NCBI GenBank assembly: GCA_051027215.1
Contig: JBPCXR010000262.1
Coordinates: forward strand, 4,092-68,091
Reading direction: 5' to 3'
Length of the DNA: 64,000 nt
Source of the DNA: CALHVX01 sp051027215
GTDB lineage: Bacteria > Pseudomonadota > Gammaproteobacteria > Pseudomonadales > Azotimanducaceae
Part shown: piece by piece, positions 35,671 through 44,316 of the stretch
Position numbering within the stretch: the stretch's first letter is position 1
Layout of the letters: every line of letters starts with the position of its first letter
The notes under the pieces: generated by a model
The model's database searches: none
What the model was told of the DNA's origin: nothing
Seen by the model: only the letters and a program-made list of their open reading frames with translations
Translations under genes and position numbers: made by a program

Positions 35671-35971
35671 TCTATTCCCATAATGTACTAACTATGTGTT
35701 GAATTTATCCAGCCCTTCCCTTTCGCCCTCTTTTCCCTTTCGCCCTCTTTTCCCTTTCGTCCTCTTTTCCCTTTCGTCCTTTATTCGCTTTCGCGCTATC
35801 CCTTGTCCCTCTATTCTCTCGTCTTTACTTTTCTTGTCTCTATTTATCTGTCGTCTCTTTCGTCTCTGCTTCTCTCTTTTTCGCCATTTTCTTCCGAATT
35901 TCTATTGAGCTTGTGGCGAAGCCCGTGCAAATGTGCAGCTTTTCCAACCTCTCTCAGCGTAACCGATTTCG
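35671..35971. other. pstB-phoU gap with long pyrimidine-rich tract
   Basis: On the plus strand about 190 bases (35707-35900) are almost entirely C and T with scattered G, made of CTTTCG, CTCTTTT and TCTCT words. On the transcribed (minus-sense) mRNA this is a purine-rich GAAAG/GAGGG run. Its 5' part is the 17-bp tandem repeat listed separately. No gene-like frame with normal composition occurs here. Confidence 0.8.
35718..35783. repeat. 17-bp tandem repeat, nearly four copies
   Basis: Units CCCTTTCG(C/T)CCTCTTTT start at 35718, 35735, 35752 and 35769; the first two are identical, the third differs by one base, and the fourth breaks off after about 14 bases. Further decayed CTTTCG words continue to about 35800. 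Copies sit in the leader of phoU mRNA. Confidence 0.9.
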
Positions 35972-36793
35972 TTAACCGTAACGTCCTGTGATGTAGTCTT
36001 CTGTCTGTCTTTCTTTTGGATTAGTGAACACTGTATCAGTTTCACCGATTTCAACAAGTTTACCCAAGTATAGAAAAGCCGTGTAATCCGACACTCGCGC
36101 CGCTTGTTGCATGTTATGAGTCACAATCACAATGGTGTATTCGTCTTTGAGTTTGTGAATCAGTTCTTCAATTTTCAGTGTAGAAATCGGATCGAGCGCC
36201 GATGCCGGTTCATCTAACAGCAGAACAGACGGCTGTATCGCTACCGATCTTGCAATCACCAGGCGCTGCTGTTGGCCACCGGAGAGACCCAAAGCCGACT
36301 CCTTGAGGCGATCTTTGACTTCGTCCCACAGGGCCGCACTGCGCAGCGCCCATTCGACACGCTCATCCATCAGTGACTTGGCCATCTTGCCCTGCAGTCG
36401 CAATCCGTAAGCCACATTCTCATAGATGGATTTGGGGAAGGGATTCGGCCGCTGGAACACCATGCCCACCCGGCGCCGCAATTGCGCCACATCAACGTTG
36501 CGAGCGTTAATGTCCTGGCCATCCAGAGTAATGGTGCCGCTAGTAGAGACGCCTTCAATCAGATCATTCATCCGATTGAAGCAACGCAATAATGTTGACT
36601 TACCGCAGCCCGAAGGGCCAATGAACGCCGTCGCTTTGTGCCTCGGGATTTGCAGATCAATGTCAAACAAGGCCTGACTGGCGCCGTAGAATAGGCTCAG
36701 CTTCTCTACCAGCAAACTGGTTTCGAGTTCAGACTCCGAGTCCGTCGCCTGGGGTTCGGTTGTTTCGGGAGCAATCGTTACAGGATCATTCAT
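35972..36793 (-). CDS. pstB: Phosphate ABC transporter ATP-binding protein PstB
   Basis: 273 residues. Walker A GPSGCGKST (59-67), the signature LSGGQQQRLV (170-179) and Walker B LLLDEP (191-196) are intact, and MVFQRPNPFPKSIYENVAYG and HNMQQAARVSDYTAF are diagnostic for PstB. An acidic N-terminal extension of about 25 residues precedes the domain. It starts 4 bases after the pstA stop and powers phosphate import through PstCA. Confidence 0.96.
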   Translation of the reverse strand: MNDPVTIAPETTEPQATDSESELETSLLVEKLSLFYGASQALFDIDLQIPRHKATAFIGPSGCGKSTLLRCFNRMNDLIEGVSTSGTITLDGQDINARNVDVAQLRRRVGMVFQRPNPFPKSIYENVAYGLRLQGKMAKSLMDERVEWALRSAALWDEVKDRLKESALGLSGGQQQRLVIARSVAIQPSVLLLDEPASALDPISTLKIEELIHKLKDEYTIVIVTHNMQQAARVSDYTAFLYLGKLVEIGETDTVFTNPKERQTEDYITGRYG

Positions 36794-36797
36794 GCGA

Positions 36798-38516
36798 CTA
36801 ACTCTCTACGCCTTTGTATCTCTTTTCCAAACGACCACGCAGCATGATCGCTGCCAGATTCAAAACGACGATGATCAACACCAACAGCAACGCAGTGGCG
36901 TACACCAGTGGTCGTGCCGCCTCCACGTTGGGGCTTTGAAAGCCGACATCGTAAATGTGAAAGCCCAGGTGCATAAACTTCCGCTCTAAGTGTAGATAAG
37001 GGAAGTTGCCGTCCAGGGGCAAGGTCGGCGCCAGTTTCACCACGCCCACTAACATCAGCGGCGCAACCTCACCTGCGGCCCGCGCAACCGCAAGAATTAC
37101 GCCGGTCAGTATCGAAGGACTGGCCATGGGCAGGACCACCTTAAACAAGGTTTCGGCCTTGGTAGCACCAAGCGCAAGGCTGCCTTCACGGATGCTGCGC
37201 GGAATGCGTGTCAGGCCCTCCTCGGCAGACACGATGACCACTGGCACAGTGAGCAGCGCCAACGTTAACGAAGCCCAGAGCAGACCTGGGGTTCCGAAGG
37301 TCGGTGCTGGAAGTGCTTCAGGAAAAAACAACTCGTCGATGCTGCCGCCAAGGAAATAGACAAAAAATCCCAGCCCGAAGACGCCATAGACAATGGATGG
37401 CACACCCGCAAGGTTGTTCACTGCAATCCGTATCAGCTGCACGAGCGGCCCTTGCCGCGCGTATTCCCGCAGATAAATCGCCGCGATGACGCCAAACGGT
37501 GTAACCAGCAGCGACATCAGCAGCACCATCATGACCGTTCCAAAGATCGCCGGAAAAATGCCGCCTTCGGTATTGGCTTCCCGAGGATCGTCCGTCAGGA
37601 AAACGCCAATGCTGTGAAAGTAGTGGCCGAGCTTGTCTGCGACCGACATGCGATTTGGGCGCCAGACCCTAATTAGTTCAGCGAAATCAATCTCTAGTGG
37701 CCGCTCGGCATTGATGTGCAATATTAGGCTGTTGTTGGCGAGCTCGCTTTTCAGCTGCCGCAGGTTCTGCTCTTCAACTTCATACAGCGATTTCAGCTGC
37801 GCCTCTTCAGCTTGCAAGTCAGCCAGCGTTTGGGCTTGACGTTGCTGCGCTTCGACACCCTCTAGCTCTACCCCGCGGCGCTTCAAGCGCAAACGTTCAA
37901 GGCTATAGTTGATGTCGCTCATCACGCCGGATTCGAGCTCATGAATAGCGGCTCGAATGTCCTCTGAGCGAGTCACCTCAGCCAGCAACATCTGCCATAA
38001 GGCTTCAGCATCGTGGGTCGCAGGATCTGCAGTCTTGCCATCGATGGTTACACTATGCAGAAGCCCATAGGCATTGCCCCACTCTGTTCGCTCCACAGCG
38101 AGTACTGCCTCAGGCGTCGTGCTTGCAGTTATCTCGTGCTCATAGAACCAGCGGAAATCCGGGGGATTGATGCGTCGATTGCCTGTCTTCACCAGCATCC
38201 GCGCGACCGTTTCACGCCCTTGCAATTGCGGGAAGTTGTCGATGTTCTGTCCAGTGGATTCCAGGAACTGGCCCATGCCAATCGACTCGCGCTCGATGAT
38301 CTCTCCGTAAACCGCGCCTTGACCTAGAGTTGGCGTATCGTAGGTCAACGCGGTGACATCCGTGGGCCAGAAATGCGCTAAGCCGCGCATAGCAATCAAC
38401 AAGATCAGACCGCCCACGGCGAGAATACTTAGGCCCACCGCCGCAGAATTCATCCAAACCCATGGTTCTCCGGAAGACAACCAAGAACGAAAGCCTCGCT
38501 GTTCTTCAGCAAGCAC
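36798..38516 (-). CDS. pstA: Phosphate ABC transporter permease PstA, long form
   Basis: 572 residues, about twice the E. coli PstA. After a first helix comes a periplasmic region of about 290 residues with a likely coiled coil (RRGVELEGVEAQQRQAQTLA to about LKSELANN); the permease domain then starts near residue 325 (FGTVMMVLLMSLLVTPFGVI) and has the EAA-like loop GSLALGATKAETLFKVVLP. The start is a GTG 2 bases past the pstC stop. Long PstA is usual in several gammaproteobacterial groups; the role of the coiled-coil insert is unknown. Confidence 0.92.
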   Translation of the reverse strand: MLAEEQRGFRSWLSSGEPWVWMNSAAVGLSILAVGGLILLIAMRGLAHFWPTDVTALTYDTPTLGQGAVYGEIIERESIGMGQFLESTGQNIDNFPQLQGRETVARMLVKTGNRRINPPDFRWFYEHEITASTTPEAVLAVERTEWGNAYGLLHSVTIDGKTADPATHDAEALWQMLLAEVTRSEDIRAAIHELESGVMSDINYSLERLRLKRRGVELEGVEAQQRQAQTLADLQAEEAQLKSLYEVEEQNLRQLKSELANNSLILHINAERPLEIDFAELIRVWRPNRMSVADKLGHYFHSIGVFLTDDPREANTEGGIFPAIFGTVMMVLLMSLLVTPFGVIAAIYLREYARQGPLVQLIRIAVNNLAGVPSIVYGVFGLGFFVYFLGGSIDELFFPEALPAPTFGTPGLLWASLTLALLTVPVVIVSAEEGLTRIPRSIREGSLALGATKAETLFKVVLPMASPSILTGVILAVARAAGEVAPLMLVGVVKLAPTLPLDGNFPYLHLERKFMHLGFHIYDVGFQSPNVEAARPLVYATALLLVLIIVVLNLAAIMLRGRLEKRYKGVES

Positions 38517-38518
38517 GT

Positions 38519-40726
38519 TTATAGACTTCCATAGCGGGTACGCAGACGCTGGCGTACCAGTTCAGCGATGGTATTGAAGGCGAAGGTAATGAAAAACAAT
38601 ACCAACGCGGCCAAGAACAATATTCGATAGTGGGTGCTGGCAACTTCGGATTCAGGCAACTCCACCGCAATGTTTGCAGCGAACGTACGCATGCCTTGGA
38701 AGATATTCCAATCCATGACTGGTGTGTTCCCGGTAGCCATCAAAACGATCATAGTCTCGCCTACGGCGCGACCCATGCCGATCATCACAGCGGAGAATAT
38801 TCCCGGGCTGGCAGTCAACAACACCACCCGAGTCAGTGTTTGCCAGGGTGTTGCACCCAATGCCAGAGAGCCGTTGATCAGGTGATTCGGCACGCCGTAA
38901 ATCGCATCTTCTGCTATCGAGAAAATCGTCGGAATTACGGCCAGACCCATAGCGATTCCCACCACCATCGCGTTGCGTTGATCGTAGGAAAGACCCATAT
39001 ATTCCTGAAACCACGCCTTGGAATCGCCTCCGAAGAAAGCCTGCTCCAAAATTGGACCGAGCACGAAGGCTGCAACACCGATCAGCACAATGGGCGGCAT
39101 GACCAACAAGCCGTACCAACCATCAAAACGCGAAGTGAACCCATTGGGGGCCAGATTCCATAGCCACGCCAGGAGCAGCAGCCCAACGGGCGTGATCACC
39201 ACAATGCTTAATATTGCCGCGAGGTTGGCTTCGATGATGGGGGCAAGCCAAAGTCCAGCGAGAAAACCCAGAATTACCGTTGGCAATGCCGCCATGATCT
39301 CGATTCCAGGCTTCACCAAGGCGCGCATGGAATCCGCCATGAAATAGGCCGTATAGAGTGCGCCCATAATGGCAATGGGAACCGCGAATAGCAGCGCGTA
39401 TGCAGCTGCCTTTATGGTTCCGAACAATAGCGGTGTTAAGGAGAATTTCGGTTCGAATTCGTTGTCCGCTGAAGAAGATTGCCAGCTGTAGATCGGCTCT
39501 GGGTAACCTTCGTACCAAACCTTGGACCACAGCGTTGACCAGGAAACTTCAGGGTGCTTATTGTCCAACCGCAACGATCGCACCAGACCGGTATCGTCTG
39601 CAATGACCAGGTAATCTGATCTTGGCGCGATCGCAGCAGCGTTGATGGCTTGATCACCGAGCGGGTGACTCGTCAAGATTTGCCCAGTGGTTGCGTAGCC
39701 AAGGTGCAATTCGCCGTTTGCATCCAACGCAGCAAACCCTTTGCGCCGCGGTTCCGGCACGATCAACGTCGCTGGCGCTGGCAACTCAAAACTCCGCACA
39801 TGCTTGAGTTCGTAGCCGGACTCTCCGCGAACCAGAAAGCGTTGGGCCAGCTGTCCGTCGCTGGTTGCCACTAACCAAGAGTAGCGACCCAGCAACGGCG
39901 CAAACGCCGTCATAGAGCTGTCGTCAGGCACCAACGTGCCGATGAATTGGCGCACCGGTTTGTTCAAGCTGCGAATGTTCAGCACCTCAAGCTCACCAGC
40001 GCTGGTTACCAGATATACGGTCTGCTGGCGCGGCCCGAAGTACACATGATGGTAGCGTCGCTCCAGGCGCACCGAGCTTTCTCTGCCCAGATCGAGGTCA
40101 TAGCCCAGCTCCACATCCGAAAATCGCTTGAAGCGTAGCCGCTCTCCGTCCAAATAGACCAAGGTCAGCGTCTCATCGTCCAAAGCAACATCGTAGGCGC
40201 TGACCCCCGCGCCAAGATCAATGCCCTCGTCCCCGAATGCCAGTTCGATCTTGGTGCGCAAGTGACGTTCGTCACCGACGAATTGCACTCGATAATCGAC
40301 GCTCGCAATGTGCAAGAATCCAGATTCTGTGAGCAATGCGTAGCTCGGTTCTTCGGCCAATACACTTTGCGAGCGTTGCACCGGACCCGTCATCGCAACC
40401 GTTTGCTGCAGCGTACCGCTCTGGGGATCGAATGCCTCAATAGTACCGTTGGCCAATACTCGCAGGCCGACCTCACCGGTCTCGTTCACATCGACCTGCC
40501 GAATCGCTATGGCATCGAACTGCGCAGCAGGTCCTTCTTCTATCTCGGCGCCACTGAACATGGGTCCGACAACGCCCAGCAGGTAAACGAAGATAAGAAT
40601 AATCGCGCCGATTACCGCAATGCCGCCCAAGCCCACCATGCGCGCGGTAAGGCTATTGACCCAACGGCGGCGGCGAGCCAACGGCGGTAGCTCAGTCGAC
40701 TGTGAACTGGTTGAATTGACGTTCAA
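38519..40726 (-). CDS. pstC: Phosphate ABC transporter permease PstC, long form
   Basis: 735 residues. One N-terminal helix is followed by a periplasmic beta-rich domain of about 360 residues (propeller-like repeats such as SYALLTESGFLHIASVD and GFAALDANGELHLGYATTGQ), then the six-helix permease with NGSLALGATPWQTLTRVVLL. It pairs with the long PstA. The apparent start is a TTG without a clear ribosome site. The large periplasmic domain may contact PstS or sense the envelope (inference). Confidence 0.92.
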   Translation of the reverse strand: MNVNSTSSQSTELPPLARRRRWVNSLTARMVGLGGIAVIGAIILIFVYLLGVVGPMFSGAEIEEGPAAQFDAIAIRQVDVNETGEVGLRVLANGTIEAFDPQSGTLQQTVAMTGPVQRSQSVLAEEPSYALLTESGFLHIASVDYRVQFVGDERHLRTKIELAFGDEGIDLGAGVSAYDVALDDETLTLVYLDGERLRFKRFSDVELGYDLDLGRESSVRLERRYHHVYFGPRQQTVYLVTSAGELEVLNIRSLNKPVRQFIGTLVPDDSSMTAFAPLLGRYSWLVATSDGQLAQRFLVRGESGYELKHVRSFELPAPATLIVPEPRRKGFAALDANGELHLGYATTGQILTSHPLGDQAINAAAIAPRSDYLVIADDTGLVRSLRLDNKHPEVSWSTLWSKVWYEGYPEPIYSWQSSSADNEFEPKFSLTPLLFGTIKAAAYALLFAVPIAIMGALYTAYFMADSMRALVKPGIEIMAALPTVILGFLAGLWLAPIIEANLAAILSIVVITPVGLLLLAWLWNLAPNGFTSRFDGWYGLLVMPPIVLIGVAAFVLGPILEQAFFGGDSKAWFQEYMGLSYDQRNAMVVGIAMGLAVIPTIFSIAEDAIYGVPNHLINGSLALGATPWQTLTRVVLLTASPGIFSAVMIGMGRAVGETMIVLMATGNTPVMDWNIFQGMRTFAANIAVELPESEVASTHYRILFLAALVLFFITFAFNTIAELVRQRLRTRYGSL

Positions 40727-40748
40727 GGGTTACTGGGTCTCTGCAGCG

Positions 40749-41822
40749 CTAGCGCGACAACCGGGCCAATTCTCGTCGGGCCCGATCCGCGGAGAGCGGA
40801 ATATACCCGTCCTTCGCAACGATTTCCTGGCCTTGTTTAGATAGCACCAGCTTCAGAAATTCAGTTTCCAGCGGACTCAGCGCAGTATCGGGCTTCTTGT
40901 TGACATAGACATAAAGGTAGCGTGACAGCGGGTAATCACCGCTCAACGCGGCTTCTTTGGTCGCTGGAATCGGCGCGTCGTCAACGCTGGATGCCAACGG
41001 TAGCGCCCGCACACCGGAAGTCACGTAGCCGATGCCCGAATAGCCGACCCCATTTAGCGAACTCGCAACAGCTTGCACCACCGAGGCGGAACCGGGTTGT
41101 TCGTTCACGGTATTTTTGAAATCGCCACTGCACAGCGCTACCTTTTTAAAGTAACCATAAGTACCCGATACTGAGTTACGGCCATAGAGCTGTACCGGTC
41201 GGCTGCTCCAGCTTCCGCTGAGCCCTAGATCTCCCCATCTGTCTATGGTCGCCGCTGAACCGCAACGTCGCGTTACCGAGAAGATCGCGTCGACTTCAGG
41301 AATGGTCATCTGGGTGAGAGGGTTGTCTTTGTGCACGTAGACCGCCAGGGCATCAATAGCCACTCGAACCGGGGTTGGCTTATAGCCATGGCGCGCCTCA
41401 AAAGCCTCGATCTCTTTGTCTTTCATCTTGCGGCTCATCGGCCCAAAGTTGCTGGTACCTTCTGTTAGCGCCGGGGGCGCCGTGGAAGAACCCGCAGCTT
41501 GCACCTGTATGTTCACGCTCGGGTACTCCTGTTTGAACGACTCGGTCCACAGAGTCATAAGGTTCGCCAGAGTATCGCTGCCGGTGCTGGAGAGGTTCCC
41601 AGAGATGCCGCTGACTCGCTGGTAAGCCGCCAAAAGTTCATCGGCCGCCACCGGCACAGCAGCCGCGCTCGCTTGCGGGGCGGGTTCAGGTGTAGGCGCA
41701 GGAACGGGTGCAACAGTTGGTGCGTTCTGCACCACTGGCGCGGGCTTTTCGGCTGGCGTCGTGTCCCCGCCACAACCCATCAAAAAGGTAATGCAAGTGG
41801 CTAGGATTACTAGAGTTCTCAT
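40749..41822 (-). CDS. pstS: Phosphate-binding lipoprotein PstS
   Basis: 357 residues. The lipobox LMGC gives C17 as anchor, a Pro/Ala-rich linker of about 45 residues follows, and the binding domain has LSSTGSDTLANLMTLW, GSSTAPPALTEGTSNFGPMS and GRNSVSGTYGYFKKV, which hold the phosphate. A lipid anchor in a Gram-negative PstS, with the linker as tether, differs from the soluble E. coli protein. It overlaps the phoR stop by ATGA. Confidence 0.93.
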   Translation of the reverse strand: MRTLVILATCITFLMGCGGDTTPAEKPAPVVQNAPTVAPVPAPTPEPAPQASAAAVPVAADELLAAYQRVSGISGNLSSTGSDTLANLMTLWTESFKQEYPSVNIQVQAAGSSTAPPALTEGTSNFGPMSRKMKDKEIEAFEARHGYKPTPVRVAIDALAVYVHKDNPLTQMTIPEVDAIFSVTRRCGSAATIDRWGDLGLSGSWSSRPVQLYGRNSVSGTYGYFKKVALCSGDFKNTVNEQPGSASVVQAVASSLNGVGYSGIGYVTSGVRALPLASSVDDAPIPATKEAALSGDYPLSRYLYVYVNKKPDTALSPLETEFLKLVLSKQGQEIVAKDGYIPLSADRARRELARLSR

Positions 41823-43132
41823 TGTGCCTCCATTGAGACGTTGGGTTTACGATAAAGATGTGATTCTGGAAACACGCAGGCAAAGCGGCTGCCACTGCCT
41901 AAGGTGCTCGACACATTCAGCTCACTGTTGTGTCTTCTCAACACGTGCTTGACGATCGCTAGTCCAAGTCCAGTTCCGCCGCGCACGCGGGCACCACTCA
42001 AATCGACTCGGTAAAAGCGCTCGGTCAGACGAGAAAGGTGTTCAGGTGCAATCCCGACGCCTTCGTCAGTTACGGAAAACTCGGCGCCACCCTCACAATC
42101 ACGCCAGCTCACTAATATCCGCCCTCCCGACGGGCTATAGCGCAAGGCATTGATGACCAGATTCGAGAACGCGCTAAACAACTCATTCTCAGTGCCAATG
42201 ACTCGCGCCTGGCTGGCAACGTCAGACACCAGCTCGTGCTCGGTCGATGCCAGCGCTCCCGCGTCAGCGACTACCTGCTCAATCAGCCCGCCAACGAATA
42301 CTCGACTCAAATCCTGCTTTACCGGCACCGGAGCAGATTCCAAACGAGTGAGCAGTAGTAGATCTTCGACCAGCGCCTGCATGCGTTTGGTGGGAGACTG
42401 CAGCCGTTGCACCAATCCTTGCATGCCCTCTAAATCCAGCGGCTCGTCCGCCAAAGTCTCTAAGTAACCGACGATCACAGTTAGCGGTGAACGCAGCTCA
42501 TGGGAAACATTGGCAATAAATTCCTGGCGCATGCTAAGCAATCGGTTTAGCTCGGTAACATCTCGAATTAGCAGAATGGTGCGCGCATCCGGCGCGTGAA
42601 ATTTGCGAATCTCCAGTTGTTGCGAGGCAACGTAGGGGGAAGTCAATTCAATGATGTTGTCTTGGTATTGATTCTTTAATAGCGCCGTTACTTCTGGGTA
42701 GCGCACCAATGTAGCTAGATTGCGACCCTTGTCTCGATCGGTCAGATGCAGCAGCGATTTTGCGGCGGCATTGAGCTGTTCAATCTCGCCGTTAGCACTC
42801 ACCACGATCGCGCCATCTGGCAGGGACTCAGTCACGACCTGCAGACTACGCAGCCGCTCGAGCACTTCTTTGGTTCGCGCTCGTTCGCGATATAGCTGTT
42901 GGTACAGCGTGTAGGTGGCTTGATCCCACACTTCGTCAGTGTTTTGCGGGCGGCTCAGCGGTCTTTGGGCCCACCGAAAGAACAGCTTGGCCTCGGTCAA
43001 CAGCAAACCACCCAGCACCAATGTCCCAAGAAACAAAAACCAGCCAGTGCCGCCGAATACCCACCCTAGAACCACTGCCGTGGTTAGCAGCAGCGCCGTC
43101 AGCACCATCATGCGCTTAGATAAGGTGACCAC
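41819..43132 (-). CDS. phoR: Phosphate regulon sensor histidine kinase PhoR
   Basis: 437 residues: two N-terminal helices, a PAS-like domain (VTESLPDGAIVVSANGEIEQ), the dimerisation box FIANVSHELRSPL with phospho-His H211, and an ATPase domain with LVINALRYSP, DEGVGIAPEHL and GGTGLGLAIVKH. It is first in the phosphate operon. PhoB, its usual upstream partner, is not here; an enoyl-CoA hydratase on the other strand takes that place. The start is GTG 43132, or ATG 43111 seven codons later. Confidence 0.93.
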   Translation of the reverse strand: MVTLSKRMMVLTALLLTTAVVLGWVFGGTGWFLFLGTLVLGGLLLTEAKLFFRWAQRPLSRPQNTDEVWDQATYTLYQQLYRERARTKEVLERLRSLQVVTESLPDGAIVVSANGEIEQLNAAAKSLLHLTDRDKGRNLATLVRYPEVTALLKNQYQDNIIELTSPYVASQQLEIRKFHAPDARTILLIRDVTELNRLLSMRQEFIANVSHELRSPLTVIVGYLETLADEPLDLEGMQGLVQRLQSPTKRMQALVEDLLLLTRLESAPVPVKQDLSRVFVGGLIEQVVADAGALASTEHELVSDVASQARVIGTENELFSAFSNLVINALRYSPSGGRILVSWRDCEGGAEFSVTDEGVGIAPEHLSRLTERFYRVDLSGARVRGGTGLGLAIVKHVLRRHNSELNVSSTLGSGSRFACVFPESHLYRKPNVSMEAQ

Positions 43133-43176
43133 CTTTGCGCTAAGGCTCGTCTGCCGCAGTCTTGGGGTTCATTGAC

Positions 43177-43182
43177 ATTAGA
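43177..43182 (-). promoter_or_regulatory. Candidate -10 element of the phoR-pst operon
   Basis: TCTAAT on the minus strand matches five of six bases of the -10 consensus and lies 10 bases downstream of the Pho-box-like site, the spacing of PhoB-activated promoters, where the Pho box replaces the -35. Confidence 0.5.
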
Positions 43183-43192
43183 ATCTCAAGTG

Positions 43193-43210
43193 ATGACAGT
43201 TTCGTGACAA
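43193..43210 (-). promoter_or_regulatory. Pho box upstream of phoR
   Basis: TTGTCACGAAACTGTCAT on the minus strand matches 14 of 18 positions of the Pho box (two CTGTCAT-like units 11 bases apart). It lies about 60 bases before the phoR start and should bind PhoB under phosphate limitation. Confidence 0.75.
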
Positions 43211-43347
43211 CAGCATTTCGAATTCGCGCGCGGGCCGACATTAGCACCCCGGCGACATAAGCGGGTGCCTAGGTACATCGGCCGATTGAACGGGCCGCCT
43301 GAACGAGCCCGCCACAACGCTCTGCGGCACCAGTCTGGTATTGCTTC

Positions 43348-43376
43348 ATGACATTATGATGACAGTTTCGCGACCC
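43348..43376 (-). promoter_or_regulatory. Second Pho-box-like site, three 11-bp units
   Basis: On the minus strand the units GGTCG, TGTCAT and TGTCAT follow each other at 11-base steps; CTGTCATCATAATGTCAT (43348-43365) matches 14 of 18 consensus positions. Its first 17 bases repeat the site at 43192-43208 with one mismatch. It stands 85 to 113 bases before the divergent enoyl-CoA hydratase gene, in the opposite sense. The rest of the 328-base gap 43133-43460 shows nothing else clear. Confidence 0.6.
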
Positions 43377-43460
43377 TTTCGGCGCTTCGGCAATAGAAGC
43401 GATTATCACTAATTTTCAAATACTTACGGCGCACATGTGCGCAATCAGGAGAATCAAGAG

Positions 43461-44282
43461 ATGGCCTCGCCGAGCACAGGAACTGAGCAGTTACAGCTAG
43501 CACTGCACGATCGAGTGGCCATCATTACGCTAAACCGCCCAGAGGCTCGGAATGCTCTATCCGACGAGTTGAGTGCTGCAATGCGTAAAGCCATTGCCTG
43601 GGCGGCGCAAAGTCAGGAGGTCGGGGCCTTGTTACTGACCGGGGCGGGCAAGGCTTTTTGTGCCGGTGGTGACGTCAAAGCGATGGGGCAGCGCAGCGAA
43701 GCCGCCGAAGCAAAACCATCCGTTGAACAGCAGTTCCAGGACATGCGGGCTCGCCACCACGAAATCGCCGGTGCGCTGCGAAAGCTGAGCAAACCCAGTA
43801 TCGCTGCGCTCCCTGGCGCTGCAGCTGGTGCCGGCATGGCCATTGCCTTGGCTTGCGATTTACGCATGGCTGCCAGCAGCGCCTTTTTGAGTACTGCCTA
43901 TGCCCGCATTGGCTTAAGCGGCGACTATGGCGTTGCCTGGTTGCTCAGCAGAGTTGTCGGACCCGGTCGCGCACGGGAGTTGATGCTGACCGCCCAGCGT
44001 ACAACCGCGGCACAGGCACTGGAGATAGGCCTGGTTAATCGGGTGGTACAAGACCAAGAACTTTCCGCGGCGTCGCTGCAATGGGCTCGCGAATTGGCCA
44101 ACGGGCCACAGATCGCCTACGCCTATATGAAAGCAAATCTAGATGAGGCACTGTCCATCGACCACGCAACCGCCATAGATCGCGAGGCTGATCGCCTGCT
44201 TAAAGCGCGCACCACAGCAGATCATAAAGAAGCCGTGCAAGCGTTCGCGCAGAAGCGAGAACCGAACTTTACTGGTAAGTAG
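43461..44282 (+). CDS. Enoyl-CoA hydratase/isomerase family protein
   Basis: 273 residues of crotonase fold. LNRPEARNALSDEL, GAGKAFCAGGDVKAM (oxyanion loop) and PGAAAGAGMAIALACDLRMA are typical. Where hydratases have a Glu, this protein has Asp (GLSGDYGVAWLLSR), as in the isomerase-like PaaG group, so isomerisation or another CoA-ester reaction is possible. The ATG at 43461 has AGGAG 9 bases upstream; an earlier GTG at 43437 does not. It faces away from phoR across the Pho-box region. Confidence 0.87.
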   Translation: MASPSTGTEQLQLALHDRVAIITLNRPEARNALSDELSAAMRKAIAWAAQSQEVGALLLTGAGKAFCAGGDVKAMGQRSEAAEAKPSVEQQFQDMRARHHEIAGALRKLSKPSIAALPGAAAGAGMAIALACDLRMAASSAFLSTAYARIGLSGDYGVAWLLSRVVGPGRARELMLTAQRTTAAQALEIGLVNRVVQDQELSAASLQWARELANGPQIAYAYMKANLDEALSIDHATAIDREADRLLKARTTADHKEAVQAFAQKREPNFTGK

Positions 44283-44316
44283 CCGCGCGCTGGGTGAACT
44301 TTGCTGGACTGCGGCC

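Noticed and set aside
35718..35783. Possible CRISPR array
   Set aside because: Repeats are 17 bp and directly abutting without spacers, and no cas gene is present.
35696..35908. 70-codon frame in the pyrimidine-rich tract
   Set aside because: Its product is only Ser/Leu/Phe/Pro/Arg words dictated by the repeat; no ribosome site and no normal codon use.
43270..43330. Weak CGGGC/GCCCG inverted repeat as a terminator
   Set aside because: Only 5 bases in each arm with a long loop and no T-run; it also lies between divergent genes.
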